Shown piece after piece: positions 11,090 to 20,549 of a DNA stretch of 64,000 bases (the first letter of the stretch is position 1; each line of letters begins with the position of its first letter). The notes below the pieces were generated by a model. The model worked only from the letters and a program-made list of their open reading frames with translations. It was not told the origin of the DNA and did no database searches. Made by a program: the position numbers and the translations under genes. Origin of the DNA: Haliscomenobacter sp. (GTDB lineage: Bacteria > Bacteroidota > Bacteroidia > Chitinophagales > Saprospiraceae); contig NZ_JADKCX010000028.1 in assembly GCF_016718685.1 (NCBI RefSeq), positions 1 through 64,000 on the forward strand, read 5' to 3'.

Positions 11090-13166
11090 CTAAAACACAT
11101 ACTTCACCTGCGCGCTCACCTGCGTCCTTACCTGGCCATTGATGGCTTCTAAACCCGTACCGATTTCAGTTTGATTGGACCAAAACGTTTGGGCAAAACG
11201 TGCTTCGATGGTCAGCGCTGAAACGGGGCGATAGCGCAAATTGAGGTAAAAACGAGAACCTCGATTATAATAAGGTGGAATAGAAAAAGTATTGAGCAAG
11301 TCGTTTTCGTAATAATAAAAACGCACATTGTAACTATCGGTATCGAAGAGGGCAAAGCGGGTCGAAAAAGACAGGGGAAAACCGATCGGATGTACCATCA
11401 CATCCTGAACTACGGCAAACCCAAATTCTTGTGGGCCAACCCCATCGTCCCAATAGCCCCAATCCGCGCGGGTACGCAATTCCAAAGCTTTGCTCACTTG
11501 ATTACTGACATAAGTACGCAACTGCACGAGACGGGTAGGCGTCAGAAAATTATAGGCACTGGCATTTTCAAAAGCATTTTCTTCCTTGTTTTCCTGGCGT
11601 AGTTCCACAAAAGCCCGCATGCGTCGACGCTTTTCGTACGTGAGCCTCAGGCGCCATTCCGTGCCGCGTGAAGGTGCATCCGCCTGAAAGCGTAACCAAG
11701 GATGCCGCCAGACATCATAATACGCATTGACCGTCCAACCAGTGCGTGGACGCAGTTCCAGGCCCATGTACAAACCTTCTTCATTGCGCCCTCCGTCGGT
11801 TTCCCCAAAAGCAGAAGCCCCCAAAGCCTGATAATTGCGGGGGTAATGCCGATACACCAGCGCCGCGTCGACCCTGCGATCGAGGGTCATGAGCAAGCCA
11901 TTAATGGAAGCCACCGCACCATTGTCACTCCAGGCGGTTTCGCCAAAGGCATTTACATTGCCCCAGCGAGCGGAATAATCCAGGCTGGTGTTGAACAAAG
12001 ACTCTCCCTGAAAGAAGAAACGATTGTACGGTTGAGGCGTGAGGATAAGCGCCTTATCAAAGCGGTGATAAACGCTATTGAGGCCCAGGCGATAGCCCCT
12101 GTTTTGGTATTGGAAAGAGAGGCCGCTCAGGTTCTGGCGAACGCTGTTTTTGTCTTCAATTTCTCGCGCAGTACGGTGAAATCCGGCATCAATAAAAGAA
12201 CTGAAGTTGGCCACTTCTTCGTCCAGCGTATCTAAGCCTGTCAGGTTGCCATCACGAAGACGACTGGAAAAAAAAGCGGTCAGGTCCAAATTGCTATTTA
12301 ATGCATAAGTGATGCCTGCCCCCCGCAAATAATTGGCCTCATTGGCCGAGGCGTAAGGTCGCAAATTGCGGGCATTGCGCTTGACCAAGGTGGAGTAAGC
12401 ACTTTTGCCGGTACTGAACCCTGAAAACAAAATCAATCCTTGCCCAAAACTGGCGTTAAAATCACCCAAAGCCAGGGATTTTAACTTTTTGCGGTAGTTG
12501 TTCAAAAAAAAGTGTGCCGAGTAAAAATCGAATCCTTTGGAGTTGTTGCCTTTAAAAAAAGCTTCACCACGGTCTTTTTCGGCAGTAATGCCTAAACTCA
12601 GGCGGTTGTAATAGGTATGACGCCAGCGCAAAAAGTTGATTGGGATCGCCCAAATACGATTGTGCAGATTCCGGTTGGGCATATCCAGCCTGTTCTTCGA
12701 GTACCCTCGACCAGCGCAGTTGGGCCTCGTTGCGGCCATCACTGATCATTTCCAGCAAGGAAGCTTGAAAATCATCCAGATCGCCCCCAGTGCTCAGGTA
12801 AGGCAGAATACGGCGAATCAAAGGCAAATCAAAACCCGGAATCACTTGCAATTCATACAAAGCCAAAAAAGGCCCTGCTACATTGCGGTATTGCATAAGG
12901 TTGTTGATCTGGATGTCGTTCAACAAGCCCAGTTCGCGCAAATCCGTTTCGTCACAACGATTGATGTTGAGTGGTCGTTTTTGAAATGCGGCCAAAAGGT
13001 CAAATTGTCCATTCAAATCAAAATCTCCGGACTCAGCTCCGCTGCTTTGCAAAAAATCTTCCAATAGATCGGTGGGAATGGGATCAGTCAAGATACTATC
13101 CGGTTGTTGTGCCCTCAAGAGACATCCACTTCCAAGAAGGATAAAAAGGATAATTGTTCTGCGCAT
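11090..13166 (-). CDS. Helix-hairpin-helix plus outer-membrane beta-barrel protein, frameshifted
   Basis: Two frames (12564-13166 and 11090-12742) join in a homopolymer (A-run 12630-12634 on the plus strand); one base changes YLGDPNQLF-ALASYL into the conserved-looking LRWRHTYYNRLSLGITAEKD. The composite is about 690 residues. It has a signal peptide (MRRTIILFILLGSGCLLRAQ), two HhH motifs in the first 130 residues (LNINRCDETDLRELGLL and FLALYELQVIPGFDLPLIRRIL), then a beta-rich domain of alternating aromatic strands ending in VSAQVKYVF, typical of an outer-membrane barrel. Such HhH-barrel fusions recur in Bacteroidota without a known function. The alternative upstream ATG at 13193 is less likely because it precedes the signal peptide. 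Confidence 0.75.
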
Positions 13167-13193
13167 AAGCAATGGCGATAAAAGACAATTCAA

Positions 13194-13986
13194 GATAATC
13201 AGATAAACCGTGCTCTTCCCTTTTTAAAGAGTTTTTTAGCCCATTGGGCGCAAAAAAGCAAATATTTTACCTTGAATTCACTTATTTTTCATAAAAAAAT
13301 AAGCCTTTGGGGTACTTGGGCGTAAAAGGAAATCAATCACCCAACAAACTGAAAATCAATTTTTTACCTTAAAATAAACCTACATTTAATAGCGCTAGCC
13401 ATAACATTGAATGCAAAAAATAAGTAGTCATAGCCAGAGACAGCCCCTACTTTTACATTATCAAGTAAAGCCAAGGTCAACAAAGCAGACCAAACCAAGC
13501 AACTAAGCGCTACTCAACAAACCCCTCCTGCCCTTAGCCAAATTTACCACTTTAAAGAATAAACATTGTTTGAATATTCATTCGTGTGGGCGAATGGATG
13601 CAATTCAGCATGTTTTTTACCTCGATTCCGGTTCGGCGAGGTGGTCTGTGATCAGTAATGATTGCAGATTATTAACCGGATTTTCAACTAAAGCAATTTT
13701 TCATCTTTCGCCTTTGACCCAAACAGGTCTACACAAAACAAAAAAGGCTTCCAAGATTTGTGGGAATCTGGAAGCCTGCGAAAGAAAACGGTAATCCATT
13801 TTCAACTAAAGCTGAGCAAAGGTAAAACATCTTGCGCATTTTCTCAAATGATTTTTGAGAGGATGAGAATGGATTATCAAATATCTCCCTCAATCCAGGA
13901 TCGTGATCATGGATTTCAGGGTAGGTTTCCACGCGCCAAACTCGTGGGAATGTTTGTTACATTCTCTAACCCTCAAATATTTAAAC
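13194..13986. other. Long intergenic region between divergent HhH and porin genes
   Basis: About 790 bp without a convincing gene; the short open frames in it have no recognisable sequence and no good start context. The only clear structure is the hairpin at 13737-13777. No strong TAnnTTTG promoter was found close to the porin gene. Confidence 0.5.
13737..13777 (-). terminator. Orphan terminator-like hairpin reading on the minus strand
   Basis: AGGCTTCCAAGAT (13745-13757) pairs with ATCTGGAAGCCT (13766-13777) with one bulge. On the minus strand the stem is followed by a run of T (the A-run at 13739-13745). No annotated minus-strand gene lies just upstream of it. Confidence 0.5.
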
Positions 13987-15111
13987 ATGAGAATTATTTA
14001 CAGTGCAGTATGCCTAATGATGTTTGCTTCTATTGCAAACGTTTCTTTTGCTCAAGACGACGTATTGTCAGAGTCGCTGGTTTCCCGCTTCAAGCAGCGT
14101 TGGAGTAAAATGCCTAAGGATTCGGTAGATTCACCACTTATTATCAGAGGTGCCGTGGATGCTTACTATCTTTCAGGAAAAGCTCCATTACCAACCAGTT
14201 TTACCGGTGGCGTCAACAACACCTTTTCTCTGGGTATGGCTAACGTGATTCTATCCAAAGAGGGTAAAGTGGGGTTTGTTGCTGACTTGGCTTTTGGTCC
14301 ACGTGCAGAAGGTGCTAACGGTGGTTTTGATGCCGATGGCAAAATAACCACCCTGTCGATGATCAAACAGTTGTACGTTTCGTATTCTCCCTTTGAAGCA
14401 TTGAAGTTCACCTTGGGCAACTTCAGTACTTATTACGGGTATGAGTTAATCGATGCGCCATTGAACATCAACTACAGTACCTCTTACTTGTTTTCATATG
14501 GTCCGTTCTTTCACACTGGAGTGAAAGCCAATGTGGCCTTATCGGACAAGTTCGGAGTGATGTTAGGGGTGTTCAGCGACACGGACACTAAAATTGATGT
14601 GGTAAAAGGCCAACATCTCGGTGCACAGTTGTCTTATGCGAGCGGTAATTTTTCAGCGTATTTGAACTACCTCGGTGGTCGCTTTGCTGAAGAAACCGAA
14701 GATTCACCTGAAATCATGAACAGCCAATTCGACATCACTGCTTCATTCCAAGCTACCGAAAAATTGGGACTTGGTTTCAACGCAGCGACACGTACCCTGG
14801 CTAGCGATGGTGATGGTGATGCCAGTTGGAGCGGAGCAGCGCTTTATGCCAAATATGCTTTCAGCGATTCTTTCCTTTTTGGATTGCGGGCTGAAACCAT
14901 TAACGATAAGGACGGGTTCCTTTTTGGAGAGGTTGACAATAACATTTTTGCGTTGACTTTATCTGGAAACGTTACTATCGCCAACAATTTGCGCTTGATT
15001 CCTGAATTGCGTTTTGATTCCGCTAAAGCCACTGGTACCTTCACTTCATACAGTGACGAAGCACTGAAAGCAAATTCAGTATTTCTCCTGGCTGCAGTTT
15101 ATAGCTTCTAA
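13987..15111 (+). CDS. Outer-membrane beta-barrel (porin-2/OmpL-like) protein
   Basis: 374 residues from ATG 13987, chosen because it begins a clear signal peptide (MRIIYSAVCLMMFASIANVSFAQ); the longer upstream frame adds non-signal residues. The body is alternating beta-strands (YYLSGKAPLPTSFTGG, LTFALGNFSTYYGYE-like segment around residues 125-160) ending in an aromatic C-terminus (LLAAVYSF), as expected for BamA-inserted barrels of the BBP2 type. It lies directly upstream of glutamine synthetase but is separated by a terminator, so it may be regulated independently while serving uptake of a nitrogen source. That role is inference from context only. Confidence 0.75.
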   Translation: MRIIYSAVCLMMFASIANVSFAQDDVLSESLVSRFKQRWSKMPKDSVDSPLIIRGAVDAYYLSGKAPLPTSFTGGVNNTFSLGMANVILSKEGKVGFVADLAFGPRAEGANGGFDADGKITTLSMIKQLYVSYSPFEALKFTLGNFSTYYGYELIDAPLNINYSTSYLFSYGPFFHTGVKANVALSDKFGVMLGVFSDTDTKIDVVKGQHLGAQLSYASGNFSAYLNYLGGRFAEETEDSPEIMNSQFDITASFQATEKLGLGFNAATRTLASDGDGDASWSGAALYAKYAFSDSFLFGLRAETINDKDGFLFGEVDNNIFALTLSGNVTIANNLRLIPELRFDSAKATGTFTSYSDEALKANSVFLLAAVYSF

Positions 15112-15133
15112 CTCAACAAATCTTGAGATAGCT

Positions 15134-15180
15134 AGAGTGCTCAACACTGCCGATGGGTAGCTTTTGAGCACTCTGTTTTT
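15134..15180 (+). terminator. Rho-independent terminator between porin and glnA
   Basis: An 11-bp perfect stem AGAGTGCTCAA (15134-15144) / TTGAGCACTCT (15164-15174), with a 19-nt loop, is followed by GTTTTT. Confidence 0.85.
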
Positions 15181-15215
15181 AACTTCAAACACCAATTTTT
15201 AAACTAAAAGCAATC

Positions 15216-16226
15216 ATGGCAAAAGCAAAACTAGAGTACATTTGGTTGGATGGTTATCAACCCATGCAAAGCTTGCGCAGTAAGACAAAGATTGTTTCTG
15301 ATTTTAGCGGAAAACTGGAAGACTGTCCAATGTGGTCATTCGACGGTAGTTCCACTGAACAAGCTCCAGGTAACTCATCTGATTGTCTGTTGAAACCGGT
15401 AGCATTGTATCCTGATCCAACCCGCAAAGAAGGCTGGTTGGTGATGACGGAGGTACTAAGTGCAGACGGCAATCCGCACCCAACCAATGGTCGCGCTCAC
15501 ATTGAAGACGATGACAATGACTTCTGGTTCGGTTTTGAACAAGAATATTTCCTCTGGGATCCGTCGATCAATAAACCATTGGGCTTCCCCGAAAGTGGTT
15601 ATCCGGCTCCACAGGGTCCATACTATTGCTCTGTTGGATATGGCAAAGCTTATGGCCGCGACATCATCGAAGAGCACCTGGATATCTGCCTCGATGCTGG
15701 CCTAAACGTTGAAGGGATCAACGCAGAAGTAGCTACCGGCCAATGGGAGTTCCAAATTTTTGCCAAAGGGGCCAAATCTGCTGGCGACCAAATTTGGGTT
15801 GCTCGTTACTTGCTCGAGCGCGTAGGCGAAGCACATGGCGTTGCCATCGAGTGGCATTGCAAGCCGGTAAAGGGCGACTGGAATGGTTCAGGCATGCACG
15901 CCAACTTCTCCAATACACTTCTTCGTACCGCAGGAAGCAAAGAAATTTATGAAAAAGTACTCGAATCTTTCCGTCCAGTTATCGCCGAGCACATCGCTGT
16001 TTACGGCCCGGATAACCATTTGCGCTTGACGGGTAAGCACGAGACTCAATCCATTGACACCTTCAGCTATGGTGTATCTGACCGTGGTGCATCGATTCGC
16101 ATCCCCGTTGTTACCGTTGAAAAAGGCTGGAAAGGTTATTTGGAAGATCGTCGTCCAAACTCCGCTGCTGACCCATACAAAGTGGCTGCAGTAATCATCA
16201 AGACGGTCAAAGCAGCATCGCTCTAG
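15216..16226 (+). CDS. glnA: Glutamine synthetase, short GSII (eukaryotic-like) type
   Basis: 336 residues, matching the short GSII class rather than the ~470-residue GSI or ~730-residue GSIII. It makes glutamine from glutamate, ammonia and ATP in the cytoplasm. Diagnostic features are the N-terminal WSFDGSSTEQAPGNSSD segment, the metal-binding FGFEQEYFLWD, INAEVATGQWEFQI, the catalytic GDWNGSGMHANFS, and the nucleotide/glutamate-binding HLRLTGKHET and GVSDRGASIRIP followed by YLEDRRPNSAADPY. A clear terminator follows. GSII proteins in Bacteroidota are usual alongside GSIII. Confidence 0.95.
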   Translation: MAKAKLEYIWLDGYQPMQSLRSKTKIVSDFSGKLEDCPMWSFDGSSTEQAPGNSSDCLLKPVALYPDPTRKEGWLVMTEVLSADGNPHPTNGRAHIEDDDNDFWFGFEQEYFLWDPSINKPLGFPESGYPAPQGPYYCSVGYGKAYGRDIIEEHLDICLDAGLNVEGINAEVATGQWEFQIFAKGAKSAGDQIWVARYLLERVGEAHGVAIEWHCKPVKGDWNGSGMHANFSNTLLRTAGSKEIYEKVLESFRPVIAEHIAVYGPDNHLRLTGKHETQSIDTFSYGVSDRGASIRIPVVTVEKGWKGYLEDRRPNSAADPYKVAAVIIKTVKAASL

Positions 16227-16250
16227 TTCCTGCATAGACATATGCCAACT

Positions 16251-16287
16251 AGCCCGCTTTGGTTCGCCAGGGCGGGTTTCTTTTTTT
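16251..16287 (+). terminator. Rho-independent terminator after glnA
   Basis: AGCCCGC...TGG pairs with CCA...GCGGG around a TTCG loop and is followed by TTTCTTTTTTT. The T-run abuts the left arm of the repeat element at 16288. Confidence 0.8.
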
Positions 16288-16791
16288 AGCGAATAGCGAA
16301 TAGCGAAAAAGATATGGTCAAAAATAGTAGTTGTAGTATTTTGGGTTAAATTTGCCGATCTTGTTTTGCCTACAAGAATGTCATTATGAGTAAGGGTTTA
16401 TTGAAAACCAAGAGCTATGCTTTTGCCATTCGAATTGTGAAATTGTCACAGTTTCTCCAAACAGAAAAGAAGGAATTTGTATTAAGCAAACAAGTGCTAC
16501 GCAGTGGCACGGCAATAGGGGCTTTACATCGTGAAGCTGAATTTGGTCAAAGTAAAGCGGATTTCATCCATAAAATGACCATTGCTTTGAAGGAGGCAAA
16601 TGAAACTTCCTATTGGATCAGTTTACTACGAGACACAGTTACCTTGAGGAAAAAATATTTAGCAGCCTTTTGTCCGACTGCAATGAGTTAATTGCCATAC
16701 TTGTTGCTTCCATAAAAATCATAAAAAATAAATAGCCAATCATTTAGCAATGAAAAACACTTGGCGTTTTCGCTGCTTTTCGCTTTTCGCT
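16288..16791. mobile_element. Candidate element: four-helix-bundle gene enclosed by iterated inverted-repeat arms
   Basis: Left arm 16288-16311 consists of AGCGAAT, AGCGAAT and AGCGAAAAAG. Right arm 16760-16791 consists of TTTTCGCT-type units whose reverse complement is AGCGAAAAGCGAAAAGCAGC and onward, so the two arms are inverted copies of the same short unit. Between them there is only the four-helix-bundle gene. The right arm ends exactly at the lacI-type stop codon (16791-16793). No target-site duplication was identified. Calling it mobile is inference from the arrangement and from related gene-less hairpins elsewhere in the window. Confidence 0.45.
16386..16735 (+). pseudogene. Four helix bundle protein (S23/IVP-like, Avd-like), one frameshift
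   Basis: The first frame runs 16386-16691 (SKGLLKTKSYAFAIRIVKL, LRSGTAIGALHREAEFGQSK, FIHKMTIALKEANETSYWI), which is the typical TIGR02436/S23 pattern. After about 16640 the family C-terminus continues in the -1 frame as YLEEKIFSSLLSDCNELIAI to a TAG at 16733-16735, so one base (a G in an expected GGT) is missing. Intact length would be about 116 residues. The family is known from insertions in 23S rRNA and is structurally related to the Avd accessory protein of diversity-generating retroelements; stand-alone copies have no established function. A TAAATTTG box (16347-16354) lies 32 nt upstream. Confidence 0.8.
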
Positions 16792-17798
16792 CAAACAGAG
16801 TCTCGTATCACCAGTTCCGGCTTAAAAATCCTGGTTTGGAGCTTGAAGTCTTCTTCTGAGGACTCGATGTTTTCGAGCAAAATGCGGGCCGTCTCCTGTC
16901 CCATTTCATAAGATTGTTGACTAATCGTGGTAAGCGGAGGTTCAAGCAAAGGGCCTACGGCCAGATTTGTAAAACCAATCAACGCCAATTCTTGAGGGAT
17001 TTTGATGTCCAGTTCGCGGGCTGCCTTTAGTACACCCAATGCCACGTAGTCGCTCACGGCAAAAATAGCATCGGGTCGTGGCAACAAACGCAGTAAATTC
17101 AGCGCCGTTTGATAACTGTCTTCCATCCGAAAAGTAGTATGCACCAAATATTCAGGACGAAGCTCCAATTGTGCATCACGCAAGGCCGCTTTAAACCCCT
17201 GCAAACGGAGTAGCGAAAGTTTGAGCGTAGCAGGGCCAGCAATGTGTGCAAGGCGCTGGCGACCACTTTTGATTAAAAAGGCTCCTGCTTTATACCCGCC
17301 GTCGAAATTGTCATTGATGATTTTGTGGCCGTATACCTTATCATGCGCACGGTCGAACATGGCCAGAGGAATGTCCAACTCCTTGAGCATATTGAGGTGG
17401 CGAAAATCTTCGGTGGAACTGCCAATTGATATGGCCACTCCATCTACGCGGGCGCCGATCAACTGATCGATGATCTTCACTTCCCGCTCATAGATGTTTT
17501 GCGATTGAAAAATCATCACATTGTAGCCTTGCTCATAAGCCACATTCTCCAGTCCATTGATGATTTCTGAAAAAAACTGATTGTCGATTTCAGGTACCAC
17601 CAGCCCAATGGTGTGGGTGCGTTTGGTCAACAACCCAATGGCGTGTGAATTGGGTCGGTAGTTTAGTTTTTCCGCCAGTTCCAGGACTTTGCGTTTGGTC
17701 TCTGGATTCACGTCATAACGATCGTGTAAGGCCCGCGATACCGTGGCGACCGAGATGTTGAGCATCCGGGCAATGTCTTTGATGCTGACTTGCGGCAT
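16791..17798 (-). CDS. LacI-family transcriptional regulator
   Basis: 335 residues. N-terminal LacI HTH (VSIKDIARMLNISVATVSRALHD, hinge helix NYRPNSHA around residues 46-55), then a periplasmic-binding-protein-like sensor domain (residues 60-335; THTIGLVVPEIDNQFFSEII, DGVAISIGS, DAIFAVSDYVALGVLKAARE, IPQELALIGFTNL). The ligand is probably a sugar, but none of the neighbours is a sugar-use gene, so the target is unknown. The stop codon coincides with the outer end of the right arm of the repeat element. Confidence 0.92.
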   Translation of the reverse strand: MPQVSIKDIARMLNISVATVSRALHDRYDVNPETKRKVLELAEKLNYRPNSHAIGLLTKRTHTIGLVVPEIDNQFFSEIINGLENVAYEQGYNVMIFQSQNIYEREVKIIDQLIGARVDGVAISIGSSTEDFRHLNMLKELDIPLAMFDRAHDKVYGHKIINDNFDGGYKAGAFLIKSGRQRLAHIAGPATLKLSLLRLQGFKAALRDAQLELRPEYLVHTTFRMEDSYQTALNLLRLLPRPDAIFAVSDYVALGVLKAARELDIKIPQELALIGFTNLAVGPLLEPPLTTISQQSYEMGQETARILLENIESSEEDFKLQTRIFKPELVIRDSV

Positions 17799-18019
17799 GG
17801 CTTGGCTTTTAATAATGATACAATATTACTGAAATTCGGAAAACCGGAAAGGCTTTTATATCCTGCTACCTACTACTCCGTAAACGTTTACATACATTTT
17901 TGGAACATTTCAGGCCCCAACACCAAAACAAATACCACAGTTTGACCTAATTTCGAGTATTCTTCATGCAAATGGGAAATTTTCCAAATAAGCTTCGGAA
18001 TACCAAAATCGTCTACATC

Positions 18020-18565
18020 ATGGCTGCACAAAACCTCCACATCGACACATTGTTCAAGCGGACTCTGGAACAAGGCGACTCGGCCAGTTTTGAAGCCCTG
18101 TTCAAAAGCCAATACCAAACCCTTTGCTGCTTTGCTACCCGCTACCTCAATAGCCCAGAAGCCGCCGAAGAAGCCGTATCCGAAGTCTTTTACAAAATCT
18201 GGAAAAACCGCAGTCAGATCAACATCAAAACCTCCGCAAAATATTACCTCTACGCCAGCGTGCGCAATATGGCGATTGATATGCGACGGCAGAACAAAAG
18301 CCAATTGCATACCTCCGATGATTGCCTCAACGAGCAGGCACATGCTGGTCCTGATGCGGCTGAAACCCTCATCGGGAACGAAACTCAGCAAAAGATAGAT
18401 TCTGCCATCCGGCGACTTCCGCCACAGTGTCGCACCGTTTTTCAACTCAGCCGCCTTGAGGGCCTCAAATACCAGGAAATTGCCATCCAAATGGGCATTT
18501 CCATCAAAACGGTGGAAACCCAAATGACCCGAGCGCTTAAACAACTCAGGGTAGAAGTGTTGTGA
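18020..18565 (+). CDS. ECF-type RNA polymerase sigma-70 factor
   Basis: 181 residues from ATG 18020 (MAAQNLHID); an in-frame ATG at 17966 gives a longer N-terminus lacking family character. Region 2 is seen in FEALFKSQYQTLCCFATRYL and EEAVSEVFYKIWKN, and region 4 in LPPQCRTVFQLSRLEGLKYQ followed by EIAIQMGISIKTVETQM. This is the Bacteroidota ECF expansion. No FecR anti-sigma gene is adjacent; the next gene is an ABC exporter 136 nt downstream. Confidence 0.9.
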   Translation: MAAQNLHIDTLFKRTLEQGDSASFEALFKSQYQTLCCFATRYLNSPEAAEEAVSEVFYKIWKNRSQINIKTSAKYYLYASVRNMAIDMRRQNKSQLHTSDDCLNEQAHAGPDAAETLIGNETQQKIDSAIRRLPPQCRTVFQLSRLEGLKYQEIAIQMGISIKTVETQMTRALKQLRVEVL

Positions 18566-18701
18566 TTTTTGAAGGGATCAATCTTGTTCCAACCCGAACA
18601 AAAGAAAAAGCATGTGCCCAAGCTGATGAATATCATTGAAAGACAATTGTGTTAAAGCTAGATTATCGTGTATTTTAACATTGTCTCATCAGCTTTCTTC
18701 A

Positions 18702-20549
18702 ATGGATGTAACCGTTTCAAATACAGATAATCACCCTCGTCTTACCAGCCTTACCCGATTGGTAATTGATTTGGTGTTGCCCTATCACCACTGGTTGCTG
18801 ATTATTTTTATCGCCATGCTGCTTGAAACAGTGATGAGTCTTGCTGCCCCCTGGCCCTTAAAAATCATCATTGATCACGTCATCAGTCAACAGGAATTGC
18901 CCCGGGGATTAGCTTGGATAAACAACTGGTTGCCAGAAAAAAATGGCATCGAGCTAGCCGTAGTTTGTGGTTTTTCCCTGGTAGTTTTTACCATTATTGA
19001 TGGTTTGGCTGGTTACGTCAATAATTACTTTACAGAAAGTGTAGCTCAATACCTAGCCAATGATTTGCGGGTCAAAACGTATAATCACTTGCAACATTTA
19101 TCCCTGGCATATTATGACACCCACAAGGTGGGCGAATTGCTGAGTACCATCACCACTGATGTCAATACCATCCAGGACTATGTGGCCACCAACCTGCTGA
19201 GGATGCTCGTGGATGTCCTCACGATTACCGGCATTTTTGGGTTGATGCTTTATTTGAGGTGGGATTTTGCCCTTATCAGCATTGGGATGGCCCCCTTTTT
19301 GTTGTTGTTTGTCATCCGGTTCAAGCGTGCAGTAAAAAAGGCAACACATGAAGTGCGCAAAGACCAAGCTGAGTTGATCACCATCATGCAGCATGGGCTG
19401 GAATCGATCCGGGCGGTCAGCGTTTTTGGCCGACAGGAATTAGAAGAAGACCACTTGCAAAAAGTGAGTATGGATGCAGTGCAGGCGGCCCTCAAAGCTA
19501 GGCGGATCAAATCATTCATTTCACCCATTTTTGCGCTGGGCGTATCGATCTGTACAGCCGTTGTATTGTGGCGTGGCGCTCAATTGGTCATAGCCGAGGT
19601 AATGACCATCGGGGCGCTTACCGTTTTTTTATCCTATATGAGCAAATTCTTCAGCCCAGTAATCGACCTGGGGAAAATGACGGTAAGTATTGCCCAGGCT
19701 ACCGTTGCCCTGGAACGCATTCAACAGATCCTCAACGCAAATATGATTATCCCACAAAAACCTGATGCCATTGACCCCGGCCAACTGGCCGGGAATATAG
19801 TTTTTGACCGCGTGAGTTTTGCTTATCATCCCGATGTTCCGGTACTCAAAGACATCAATATCACCATTTGGTCAGGCCAGCGAATTGGGATTTGTGGTCC
19901 TACAGGCAGTGGAAAATCCACCCTGGCCTGCCTCATTCCTCGACTGTATGATCCTACTTCCGGAAGAATACTAATTGATGGTCAGGACATTACAGACTAC
20001 ACCCTAGAGGGACTCCGGAGGGAAATTGGTTTTGTATTGCAAGACACAATGCTTTTTTATGGAAGCATTCGCAATAATATTGCTTATGGCAAGCCAGATG
20101 CTACCGAGACAGAAATCGTGGAAGCCGCACGACTGGCGAACGCAGACGAATTTATTTCCAAACTTCCTCAAGGGTATGCGACCATCATTGGTGAAAGAGG
20201 TGCCACCCTGTCGGGCGGTCAGCGTCAACGAATTGGTGTTGCCCGGGCGATCGTACGCAATGCTCCGATCCTGATTCTGGATGAGCCCACGGCTTCCCTG
20301 GATGTGGAATCTGAAAAGATTGTATCCGATGCGCTTATGCGACTAATGAAAGGCCGAACAGTAATTACCATTTCACATCGATTAAATACCCTTCTAACAG
20401 CGGATAAAATATTGGTCATCAAAGATGGCCTAGTAGCCGAAGAAGGAACGCATCAAGCTTTATTGGCAAAGGGAGGTCTCTACACTGAACTCTACCGCGT
20501 ATTTGACGCTGAGAAAAATTTCCCGGAAAAACCCGCTGCCAAAGTTTAA
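18702..20549 (+). CDS. ABC transporter, fused permease and ATP-binding protein (MsbA/exporter type)
   Basis: 615 residues from ATG 18702; a TTG at 18636 would add 22 residues and is less likely. The N-terminal half has six predicted membrane helices (LLIIFIAMLLETVMSLAAP, LAVVCGFSLVVFTIIDGLAG, ITGIFGLMLYLRW and others). The C-terminal ATPase shows Walker A GPTGSGKS, the Q-loop (FVLQDTMLF), signature LSGGQRQR, Walker B PILILDEPTAS and the H-loop TISHR. It should function as a homodimer exporting a lipid, peptide or drug; the substrate is unknown. Its TAA overlaps the convergent response-regulator stop in a shared TTAA. Confidence 0.9.
   Translation: MDVTVSNTDNHPRLTSLTRLVIDLVLPYHHWLLIIFIAMLLETVMSLAAPWPLKIIIDHVISQQELPRGLAWINNWLPEKNGIELAVVCGFSLVVFTIIDGLAGYVNNYFTESVAQYLANDLRVKTYNHLQHLSLAYYDTHKVGELLSTITTDVNTIQDYVATNLLRMLVDVLTITGIFGLMLYLRWDFALISIGMAPFLLLFVIRFKRAVKKATHEVRKDQAELITIMQHGLESIRAVSVFGRQELEEDHLQKVSMDAVQAALKARRIKSFISPIFALGVSICTAVVLWRGAQLVIAEVMTIGALTVFLSYMSKFFSPVIDLGKMTVSIAQATVALERIQQILNANMIIPQKPDAIDPGQLAGNIVFDRVSFAYHPDVPVLKDINITIWSGQRIGICGPTGSGKSTLACLIPRLYDPTSGRILIDGQDITDYTLEGLRREIGFVLQDTMLFYGSIRNNIAYGKPDATETEIVEAARLANADEFISKLPQGYATIIGERGATLSGGQRQRIGVARAIVRNAPILILDEPTASLDVESEKIVSDALMRLMKGRTVITISHRLNTLLTADKILVIKDGLVAEEGTHQALLAKGGLYTELYRVFDAEKNFPEKPAAKV

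Noticed and set aside
13570..13794. 74-residue plus-strand frame in the gap
   Set aside because: It overlaps the orphan hairpin, has no recognisable sequence and no promoter, and is likely chance.
16386..16735. 23S rRNA intervening sequence
   Set aside because: The family name suggests it, but no rRNA sequence is present on either side.
16386..16735. Diversity-generating retroelement accessory gene (Avd)
   Set aside because: No reverse transcriptase, template repeat or variable repeat was found nearby.
17888..18544. 218-residue minus-strand frame opposite the ECF sigma gene
   Set aside because: The plus-strand frame is a clear sigma-70 protein, so this is a shadow.
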